From contig NZ_CP040297.1 in assembly GCF_013393945.1 (NCBI RefSeq), positions 5,054,001 to 5,118,000 on the forward strand: 64,000 bases of DNA. The letters are read 5' to 3'. The stretch is from Nostoc sp. TCL26-01 (GTDB taxonomy: Bacteria; Cyanobacteriota; Cyanobacteriia; Cyanobacteriales; Nostocaceae). Positions 59,001-64,000 of the stretch are shown here, piece by piece (position 1 is the first letter of the stretch; the number at the start of each line of letters is the position of its first letter). A model generated the notes under the pieces. It was not told where the DNA came from, did not search any database, and saw only the letters and a program-made list of their open reading frames with translations. The position numbers were made by a program, and so were the translations under genes.

Positions 59001-59078
59001 CTCATATATTTTGTTTTGAATGGCAATTCCAGGTATGGCAATCATATAATTTTTTTTTCGATGAGTGTCATAAGCCAT
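53091..59078 (-). CDS. HstK-type Ser/Thr-His dual kinase B
   Basis: This 1995-residue paralogue of kinase A has the same order: Ser/Thr kinase (HRDINPGNIVLN, FGIATRFNR), AAA/STAND ATPase (VTGYAGVGKSALVQELY, VIFLDDLQWIDSATL), helical middle, GAF, PAS (VSVHDLTGQITYANQAAF), a second PAS (IFDHIPVMVNLYDANGRI), HisKA_3 (MAREIHDTLAQAFTGIIIHA) and HATPase (GQEALTNAIKYAKAD). Starts at 59078 or ATG 59045 are possible; homology to A begins at the second. The GAF and second PAS regions are the most diverged, so A and B likely sense different signals. Six bases separate it from regulator B. Confidence 0.92.
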   Translation of the reverse strand: MAYDTHRKKNYMIAIPGIAIQNKIYESSASLVYRGIRVQDKRSLVVKMLKLDYPSAQELIRYKQEYEITRSLNLEGVVKAYSQQDYQRTLLILLEDFGGESLAQWMHKCPDFCPMPLSAFLFLAINLTDILGRIHAAHVIHRDINPGNIVLNRDTGVIKIIDFGIATRFNRTNPTFKSPHVLEGTLAYLSPEQTGRMNRWLDYRTDFYSLGVTFYELLTGHLPFPTTDILELVHCHIAKQPIPPHELNATIPKAISDIILKLMAKNAEDRYQSAWGIKADLESCDRQLAKFGQIDGIQLGLQDISHRFQIPQKLYGRDQEIAMLLAAFVPVACPENNRIAALQNNAQTKFQVEMMLVTGYAGVGKSALVQELYKPITAKRGYFIWGKFDQLGRNVPYSAMVDALRKLVQQLLGEPDEQLQQWRSRLLTALGSNGQLIVDVIPEIELIIGKQPPVPQVGATEAQNRFNRIFGQFVRVFCDKEHPLVIFLDDLQWIDSATLNLIELLLLDEQAQSLFLIGAYRNNEVNSTHPLVLTLSRLRQQGVVLGEIVLTPLTLEPLSQLIAETLLQDAKTVRDLAQLVLQKTEGNPFFVNEFLKTLNSEELVTFNVDHRCWQWDIAQIESKGITDNVVELTIGKLRQLPKPTQNALCLAACVGSEFDLNTLAIICQRSPTDIFTELTTAIETGLVLPTSELDENLLVQHYKFLHDRVQQAAYTLIDESQKPVVHLEIGRNLLQMAASEPATNLAASETLANQIFKIVDHLNLGAMLVTEQPQRDEIARLNLIAGQKARTATAYEAAVKYFHIGRSLLSLDSWQTNYDLSLTLSESAVEATYLCGNFMAMEHLACVVHNHAKTVLDEVKIYDVKIQAAASQGNLKQAIQIGLMVLARLGVELTAAPSQLDIQTQLEKTASQLADQEIADLINLKVMSQPEPLAAMYILSSITSLTFIAAPNLFPLISLSEVNLSIAFGNTTWSAHGYVCYGIVLCGIVQDIEAGYKFGKLALSLTERLNIKEVKAKIVSTFAVSVMHWQEHLKETLPLLLESYQSAMETGSFEFVGYGGFHIPEHSYFIGRELTSLEQEIATYSQIVSQVRRESPLNWIAILWQSVLNLLGRSQNPSYLMGDVYNEERSLPHAIEINDISELVFCYLNKLILDYLFGNYAQAIKNAMLTEQYLSGIPGRIAVGIYHFYNSLAHLARFAEVSHVEPETWLIRVNASQEKMRIWADHAPQNYQHKYDLVAAEKARVLGQFLAAEELYEQAIQGARDNEYLQEEALAYELAAKFYLARGREKIAQTYMREAHYCYQRWGAKAKVKDLETKYPQLLIQSPTIRTTDRQTIYSTTSSSHSGEALDLAAVMKASQAIASQIMLDQLLASLMKILIESAGAQSGCLILNKAGEWAIEASAVISTDAGSDIYTTEVLQSLPICDRLPTSIVYYVNRTKESVVVNNATFESDFANDSYIQIHQPKSILCAPLIDRGELIAIVYLENNLAVGAFTQKRVDVVQLLSGQAAIAITNANLYAQVKERESRLTQFIDAMPVGVSVHDLTGQITYANQAAFQLTGTDAIKTANIEQISAAYQVYIVGTGRIYPTAQLPIVRSLAGETLKVDNMEIHRPDRVVPLVVSSTPILNEKGEITGAIAAFQDITERKQAEKVLADYNRILEAQVAERTEALRQQKELLQTIFDHIPVMVNLYDANGRIQLVNRELEKVLGWNSAELQNIDLLVECYPDPEVHQQVLEHMMIASGKWQDFKTKTKNGRYIDMCWAQISLSNGMHIGIGQDISDRKRAEAASILEERNHMAREIHDTLAQAFTGIIIHARSASSKVIADPEKAQTLLTQILDLARSGLAEARRSVEALHRPYLLENGNLQEALSRLAAQLNSSIATQIVYEVIGTIYPLSSDLENNLFRIGQEALTNAIKYAKADFIRIELIYEPTQCSLRIKDDGQGFEVENQAMRNGFGLLGMAERAERIRAELKIQSDLGRGTEITVSIGRG

Positions 59079-59734
59079 CTGTCACTCATTATATGGCTGG
59101 CCAGACTATAAAAACTAGAATAATAGGGCAAATCGAGCGAATCATGCTATTTGGTTAAACTTTCGCCACAAATAAAGCATCTTTCAAGTAATCTTCAAAA
59201 GTTAGTCTCATGATTACAACTTAAGTTGGAATAAATTTTGAACTTAAGTGCAATTTAATGTTAGAACTTCAGATCGTTAATCGGCGATCTTTTTGTCACT
59301 TAAAATATAGACTCTGAATTGATGACAAATTTAAGCTGACTCCGTATATTAATTTGTATAAGGATTGACAAGTAAGAGATTTCACGGTGCTGCCCGTACA
59401 GTGAATGCTTTTTTCGTCAAGGTTTAGAAAGAGTCACAAGATTTCTGCCCAAGCAACTGGCGATTCTCCAATGGAGACATCTGAGCGATATCGATCGCAA
59501 CGAGTCTATGGCGATCGCATCAACTAAAACATTGAAAGTGGATTGCGTAGCACTCTTACACAGACTCTCGCCTTATTTATTCATCGAGTCCCTTATATCG
59601 ATGCTTGGAAGCTTGAGATGCTGTTAGCAGCAATTATCAAAGCCGGAAATTTTTAGTAAATACATTGACCGCTCAAGCAACACAATTGAGCATCTTTTGA
59701 GTGGAAACATTTTTAAAATACGGAGAGCGAAAAA
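59079..59734. other. 656-bp intergenic region
   Basis: This is the promoter region of kinase B and, at the right, of the HTH gene (GGAGAGCG lies before ATG 59735). A 39-codon frame starting at the HIP1-associated ATG near 59508 and other short frames are open, but they have no ribosome site. I see no repeat or RNA gene. Confidence 0.45.
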
Positions 59735-60304
59735 ATGTATAATTCCTCCTTCTCTGATTCCGATCGCTCTAACTCTGCCGTTTGGCGTAAACGCGCTCGT
59801 AACCGAGGTGTAATTCTATCGCCAGAGGGATGGCAAAAACTTACTCCTGTTATCCATGATCGATTTGGCAACCGCTACACCTATGAAGAACTGAGCGAGC
59901 GATCGCATCTCGATGTCCGTACAGTCAGTCGTATCCTTAGTTGTCAAGTTAAAGTTGACAAACGGACGTTGAAAATCTTCTTTGAAGCGTTTAACTTACA
60001 TCTAGATTTTAACGACTGCATAAAACCAGAATTCAATCGCACCAGCCAAGCGGTCAGCCCTGAACAATGCCTAAACTCAATCGCTTCTATTGATGTGAAT
60101 TTATCATCCGCAGAACTCGTTGAATTCTGCCAACGACTGAAGCAGGATTTGAGACGCATCTCTAATTTATTAGATGAGATAGCTGCAAGTAGAGAATATT
60201 CTCCTAACAATTCTGTCAGTGGCATTTTTCATGCTCACACCGATAACCCTGTCAGACAATTTCAGTCTGATCAAGTCCTGACGGCAATACTGCAAGCGTC
60301 TTAA
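59735..60304 (+). CDS. Helix-turn-helix protein, possibly truncated by a MITE
   Basis: This 189-residue protein has an N-terminal HTH domain at about 25-95 (RGVILSPEGWQKLTPVIHDR, RYTYEELSERSHLDVRTVSR), of the type that heads many cyanobacterial NACHT/NB-ARC or WD40 proteins. The rest (KPEFNRTSQAVSPEQCLN onward) includes a helix ELVEFCQRLKQDLRRISNLL and then low-complexity text. The stop codon TAA (60302-60304) lies inside the left inverted repeat of the element at 60301, so the original protein may have been longer. Its role is unknown; DNA binding is plausible. Confidence 0.8.
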   Translation: MYNSSFSDSDRSNSAVWRKRARNRGVILSPEGWQKLTPVIHDRFGNRYTYEELSERSHLDVRTVSRILSCQVKVDKRTLKIFFEAFNLHLDFNDCIKPEFNRTSQAVSPEQCLNSIASIDVNLSSAELVEFCQRLKQDLRRISNLLDEIAASREYSPNNSVSGIFHAHTDNPVRQFQSDQVLTAILQAS

Positions 60305-60434
60305 CCTGCATTTCTCACAAAACGGTAGGGGCGGGTTCACAAAGGAAGCTTCAATCATTCACGAATATCTCGTTAACCCGCCCCTACAGCCTCTGGACTT
60401 CGGTTTGATAAATTTCGTGAGAAATCCGGGTTAA
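60301..60434. mobile_element. MITE-like element, 134 bp
   Basis: Terminal inverted repeats TTAACCTGCATTTCTCACAA (60301) and TTTCGTGAGAAATCCGGGTTAA-type right end (60413-60434) pair with about three mismatches in 22. Inside is a second inverted pair, GTAGGGGCGGGTT / AACCCGCCCCTAC, so the RNA or DNA strand folds fully. It has no coding capacity. Confidence 0.75.
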
Positions 60435-60520
60435 CTGTCTTGCACGCTCATCATGCACCCTTCGTTAATTTCTTTATGCCTTTTTCTGTCACTATCCTAC
60501 GAATCTCCCAGGAGAAAAAT

Positions 60521-61027
60521 ATGTTTACCATACCAAATTCTTTGCAGAGAACACTTTTAAAAGCATCTGTTCTTGCTACTTCTACAACAGCTCTACTATC
60601 TATCTGCTTACCACCCTTATTAGCTGCCTCTCCCAGCCTCAGTGATGGCATTATGTGCGTTGCCAGAGGAAAAAAGGGGCAGGACAGAAATGTTTACTTT
60701 TACACTTCTGTGATCGATGATGCCACTTTTAGCAAGAAACAACCAGTGTCAGTCACCATGCTAGAAAAGCAGGTTGAGGTTGATGAAGACGATTTGGTAG
60801 TTCTCGACAAGGACAAGCAAAATTTAACGGTAACTGGCATTGAGGCTGTGACTGTGTCTGCTCCCGAATTAGAACCAGTAGCACTGGCGCAAACAACTCT
60901 CACAAGTAAGGACACATTCAGAGGTAAGACCAAGACTGGCACTCCTATTACCTTCCAGTTGGAAAAAGACTACTCAGTTATTAAGCTGACTCATGCAGGA
61001 CAGACTTATTCAGGCATTTGTCGCTAG
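60521..61027 (+). CDS. Exported protein of unknown function
   Basis: This 168-residue protein starts at ATG 60521 behind CAGGAG; the frame is open 27 codons earlier but without a site. It has a Sec signal peptide (LQRTLLKASVLATSTTALLS, cleavage likely after LLAA). The mature domain of about 130 residues is beta-rich, acidic (VDEDDLVVLDKDKQN) and has two cysteines (IMCVARG and GICR) that may form a disulfide. No family is recognised. The MITE-like element lies just upstream. Confidence 0.78.
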   Translation: MFTIPNSLQRTLLKASVLATSTTALLSICLPPLLAASPSLSDGIMCVARGKKGQDRNVYFYTSVIDDATFSKKQPVSVTMLEKQVEVDEDDLVVLDKDKQNLTVTGIEAVTVSAPELEPVALAQTTLTSKDTFRGKTKTGTPITFQLEKDYSVIKLTHAGQTYSGICR

Positions 61028-61066
61028 AGCGAACGAAATATAGCGCTTCTCAATCGAGTCCAATAC

Positions 61067-61160
61067 AGACCTAACCCCCAACCCCTTCCCTACAAGGGAA
61101 GGGGAACAAGATTCAAAGCCTCTCTCCTTGTAGGAGAGAGGTTTGGAGAGAGGTCAGAGC
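61067..61160. repeat. Dispersed CTAACCCCCAACCCCTTCCC-type repeat
   Basis: CCTAACCCCCAACCCC is followed by an inner stem CTCTCTCCTTGTAGGAGAGAGG and TTTGGAGAGAGGTCAG. It is a widespread cyanobacterial intergenic element; a shorter relative lies at about 17366-17420. Confidence 0.75.
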
Positions 61161-61264
61161 GTATTGCATACAAACGAGAACCGCTATAGTTTCTACTGAA
61201 GTTTGATGTTGCACGCTCTATCTTTTGAATCAAACTCAATTACTCATATTCAGGAGACAAAATC

Positions 61265-61804
61265 ATGTCAGACAAGCACGAAGTTGTGAATATCTTTCCC
61301 ACCCATCATGAGGCAGAAGCTGCGGTGTTGACACTGCAAAAATCGGGCTTCGATATGCACAAGATTTCGATTATTGGTCAAGACTATCAAACCACCGAAC
61401 ACGTAAGCGGATTTCTGACCTGGAAAGATACTGCCAAAGCTGGAGCCGGAGAAGCAGGTTACTGGGGTACTTTTTTTGGTGGACTATTCGGCATTCTCAC
61501 AGGTGTCGGATTACTTTTTATTCCTGGAGTTGGTCCTGTGATTGTCGCCGGACACGTTGCAGGAGTGCTGGCAGGTTGGATCGAAGGCTCGATCGTCGGT
61601 GGTGTGGGCGCTGCCGTTGCTGGGGGGCTGGCGGGCGCTCTCATAGGGCTAGGCATTCCCAAGGAAAAAGCCCTCAAGTACGAGATACAAATCAAAGCAG
61701 GTAAGTTTGCAGTGATTGTTTCCGGTACGGATGAGGAAATTGAGCGAGCGCAGCAGATTTGGCAAAACGCAGGTGATGAAGCCAAAGAATCTGTTGCCAT
61801 TTAA
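61265..61804 (+). CDS. YflT/general stress-type protein with glycine zipper
   Basis: This 179-residue protein starts with ATG behind CAGGAGA. The N-terminal domain (HEVVNIFPTHHEAEAAVLTL, GFDMHKISIIGQDY) is the heat-induced stress protein YflT fold. The middle has glycine-rich membrane-like helices (GTFFGGLFGILTGVGLLF, GGVGAAVAGGLAGALIGLGI) of the glycine-zipper kind. The C-terminus returns to a soluble domain (EIQIKAGKFAVIVSGTDEEI). It probably associates with membranes under stress, but no activity is known. Confidence 0.85.
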   Translation: MSDKHEVVNIFPTHHEAEAAVLTLQKSGFDMHKISIIGQDYQTTEHVSGFLTWKDTAKAGAGEAGYWGTFFGGLFGILTGVGLLFIPGVGPVIVAGHVAGVLAGWIEGSIVGGVGAAVAGGLAGALIGLGIPKEKALKYEIQIKAGKFAVIVSGTDEEIERAQQIWQNAGDEAKESVAI

Positions 61805-62091
61805 ATCGACAGCAGCAATTCAACCATTTCTCTCGCTGATACCAATTCACTAAAAATCTGATACAGATCCAAACACGGAAACCCTTGTAGAACAAGGCTT
61901 TCTTAATTTTGAATTTTGAATTTTGAATTGGTATGAGATCCTCACACAGAGCAGTGGATGGAAATCTCATGTATGCGATCGTCACGTCGAGCGTGTTAGC
62001 GATTCTCATTCACGTTTTCTAACAACAGGATAATTTGCGATCGCTCAACCGCGAACAAACTATCTGGTTGTGTTGTCAAGAGCGGTCACTT
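61805..62091. other. Intergenic region with TTTTGAA repeats
   Basis: The tract TTTTGAATTTTGAATTTTGA at 61906-61926 is the same repeat found inside two sensor kinase genes. A 17-codon hydrophobic frame (MYAIVTSSVLAILIHVF) lies at about 61970-62023; it is unsupported by a ribosome site. Confidence 0.6.
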
Positions 62092-63990
62092 ATGATGTTC
62101 TCTGGCTGGCGGCATTTTGATCGCCCAAGTATGAGGTTGGCGATCACTTTTTTATTCAGCTTGACTCTGGCGCTGGGCTGGACATCCCCAGTTTGGGCGC
62201 AGGTTTCTCCGGTAAATCCTGTAGTGCAAAATGTCAACCAACCGCCTTCAGGAGTCCAACGGCTAGGCGCAATTGAAATAGCGACAGTGAAGTTGGATGG
62301 AGAAAATTTATTTCAAGTCGTTGCCCCGACTGTCTGGAACCGTAACAATCCTGGCAAGCAGATTCCGGTTGAAGTCAGAGTTGAAGAGATTGAAGCTAAC
62401 CTCGACCGCATGATTACCTTCGCTCCAATTGAGAATTTTGCGCTCCCGATTGGTTCGATAGTGCAAGGCGATCGCCGAAAAGGTTTCTACACGAACTTCG
62501 ATCCCCAAACGCTGCAAGTGTTTGCCTCCAAGCTTGATGGCGATACTATCGTTCTAGCTAAAGATGCCTATCATTCCGTACCTCTGCAACTATTAACTGT
62601 CACCCAGTTAGATGCTAACTACTACGGGCTGAGTGTAGATCGACTAGCACAACAGTTGCAGTCTGGACTTTACCAACACTTGTTAGAGGAACTGAACGAG
62701 CGTTTACCTAGAGCGATCAAGCAGCAAATTCAGAACGCATTTATCAGGGCTACAGCCACGATTGGAGCCAGTCTGCTACTTTGGATGTTGTATAAACTGC
62801 TGATGGTGCGCGATCGCATTCTGGCAACAAGACAGGCTGCGGTCGTGGCCCAGTCAAAAGCCGCAGCAGACACCGCTACAGCCAATGTCCCTCATACTCC
62901 ATATTTGTTGGAGTTTCGCCACTTGCTGCAAAGACAATTTACTTTGGAGCGACGGCGCAGTTTGGTTGCTTTCTTGAAATGGCTGCTGATCTGGGGTCAA
63001 TTTATCCTCTGGAGTGGTGGAATTACCGCAATTTTAAGCTTATTTCCCTGGACAAAACAGCTAGCCTTGCAACTGTTATCTGCACCCTTACAGTTTTTGC
63101 TGCTCTGGCTGCTTGTAGGATTGGCAAATCGAATGAGTAATGAATTGCTCGCTCGCTTTGCCAAAAATTGGCAAGACTATCATTTTTTCAATTTTCAATT
63201 TTTTACAATTGCCGACGCGCAGCGCAAGTCTTTACGCATCTCCACAACTATCAGCGCGGTTAAAGGACTGAAAACATTCGTTATTTGGGCGATCGCTGTT
63301 GGTTGGATGTTGCAAAGTCTCGGAGTCTCAATTGGTTCGGTACTAGCTGGCGGTGCGATTGTCGCTTTTGCACTTTCTTTGGGCTTCCAAAACTTAGTCA
63401 AGGATTTGGTCAATGGCTGTCTAATTTTATGGGAAGACCAATATGGGATTGGGGATGTAGTGGTAATTGTCAATACATCTGGTAACAAGACAGGGGGTTT
63501 TGTTGAGAATATGAATTTGCGGGTAACTCAATTGCGAAATGATGAGGGGCGTTTGATTACTATTCCCAATAGTGCGATCGCCCAGGTAGAAAATTTGACC
63601 CGAATTTGGTCGCGGGTAGATTTTACGATTGAGGTGGCTTATGAAACAGACATCAAGATGGCATTGGCATTACTCCAAAAGATTGCTCAACAGATGTACG
63701 GCGAAACCAAGTGGCGCGATCACCTAGTGGGATTGCCAGAGGTTTTAGGAGTCGATAACCTCGCGCACACTGGGATGATGATTCGAGTCTGGATTAAAAC
63801 CCAACCCCTGCAACAGTGGGTTGTTGGTCGTGAATTTCGCCTGCGCGTCCGCGTTGCTTTTGAAGAGCATGGCATTCAGATTGGCACACCCCAACAAGCC
63901 GTATGGGAGAAAAATGTTTCTGTTCCGATTGGCGATCGCACTGATGGTCAAGGTGAACTAACGAATCAAGGCGATCGGAGTTTGGATTAG
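62092..63990 (+). CDS. MscS-family mechanosensitive channel with large N-terminal domain
   Basis: From ATG 62092 this is a 632-residue channel. Other starts are ATG 62131 and an upstream TTG at 62035. A signal peptide (LAITFLFSLTLALGWTSPVW, cleavage near AQVS) precedes a 180-residue periplasmic domain. Several membrane helices follow (TIGASLLLWMLYKLL, FILWSGGITAILSLF, LLLWLLVGLA). The MscS pore helix GSVLAGGAIVAFALSLGFQN continues into LVKDLVNGCLILWEDQYGIG and the beta domain VTQLRNDEGRLITIPNSAI. It should open on membrane tension during osmotic downshock. The window ends ten bases after its stop. Confidence 0.92.
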   Translation: MMFSGWRHFDRPSMRLAITFLFSLTLALGWTSPVWAQVSPVNPVVQNVNQPPSGVQRLGAIEIATVKLDGENLFQVVAPTVWNRNNPGKQIPVEVRVEEIEANLDRMITFAPIENFALPIGSIVQGDRRKGFYTNFDPQTLQVFASKLDGDTIVLAKDAYHSVPLQLLTVTQLDANYYGLSVDRLAQQLQSGLYQHLLEELNERLPRAIKQQIQNAFIRATATIGASLLLWMLYKLLMVRDRILATRQAAVVAQSKAAADTATANVPHTPYLLEFRHLLQRQFTLERRRSLVAFLKWLLIWGQFILWSGGITAILSLFPWTKQLALQLLSAPLQFLLLWLLVGLANRMSNELLARFAKNWQDYHFFNFQFFTIADAQRKSLRISTTISAVKGLKTFVIWAIAVGWMLQSLGVSIGSVLAGGAIVAFALSLGFQNLVKDLVNGCLILWEDQYGIGDVVVIVNTSGNKTGGFVENMNLRVTQLRNDEGRLITIPNSAIAQVENLTRIWSRVDFTIEVAYETDIKMALALLQKIAQQMYGETKWRDHLVGLPEVLGVDNLAHTGMMIRVWIKTQPLQQWVVGREFRLRVRVAFEEHGIQIGTPQQAVWEKNVSVPIGDRTDGQGELTNQGDRSLD

Positions 63991-64000
63991 GGAGCGCATA

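Noticed and set aside
59508..59627. 39-codon frame beginning at a HIP1 site
   Set aside because: No ribosome site or recognisable content; HIP1 sequences often open short frames by chance.
61692..62009. 105-codon minus-strand frame near the stress-protein gene
   Set aside because: It overlaps the plus-strand gene end and includes TTTTGAA repeat translation; no supporting signals.

Overview
This window comes from a filamentous heterocyst-forming cyanobacterium of the Nostoc/Anabaena type. GCGATCGC (HIP1) octamers are scattered throughout. Intergenic gaps are full of heptameric short tandem repeats of the TGACTAT, TCAATGG, CACTCAG and TTTTGAA kinds. The gene content is also typical: a Cph1-type phytochrome with its response regulator, giant Ser/Thr-His (HstK-type) kinases, DUF4336 and Lin0512 proteins, and PCAT-type exporters. 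I saw no rRNA, tRNA, CRISPR array or intact insertion sequence. Species-level identity cannot be fixed by eye.

Layout. (1) 1-2.9 kb, minus strand: the 5' end of an ethylene-receptor-like sensor kinase, preceded by a six-domain response regulator/GGDEF protein. (2) 3.3-8.8 kb: a divergent organosulfur island. One arm has a DszA/NtaA-type flavin monooxygenase. The other has a TauE-type permease, an AprA-like flavoprotein and a 2x[4Fe-4S] ferredoxin. Each arm is headed by a 37-codon mini-ORF of the same sequence family. (3) 8.9-11.4 kb: three GNAT acetyltransferases, a HAD phosphatase and a gene remnant. (4) 11.5-14 kb: gatA and a RodZ-like membrane HTH protein. (5) 14.2-17.3 kb: an LRR-Roc-COR-TIR protein. 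(6) 17.9-20.8 kb: a second sulfur block with a dienelactone hydrolase, a sulfonate-binding lipoprotein and a rhodanese. Its promoter carries the same inverted repeat (AAATC-N4-GATTT) as the first island. (7) 21-27.7 kb: a membrane protein, an HlyD adaptor, a C39-peptidase ABC exporter, a double-glycine precursor peptide and a 33-residue membrane microprotein.

(8) 27.8-36.6 kb, minus strand: NTF2-like, Lin0512, truB, a receiver-GAF histidine kinase, an RcpA-like regulator, the phytochrome and a TPR protein. Two of these kinases carry dispersed repeats inserted in frame. (9) 36.8-45 kb: small hypotheticals, a solute-binding lipoprotein, VOC, aldo/keto reductase, DUF4336, an AIM24-like protein and a WG-repeat protein. 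(10) 45-59 kb, minus strand: two paralogous ~2000-residue Ser/Thr-His kinases, each followed directly by a NarL-type regulator, with a DsbA-like thioredoxin between the modules. (11) 59.7-64 kb: an HTH protein whose stop codon lies in a MITE-like element, a secreted protein, a glycine-zipper stress-type protein and a MscS channel.

The most unusual points are the paired mini-ORFs with the shared operator in the sulfur island, the LRR-Roc-COR-TIR protein, the exporter with its single acidic double-glycine peptide, the twin HstK modules around a DsbA gene, and the in-frame repeat insertions in sensor kinases.
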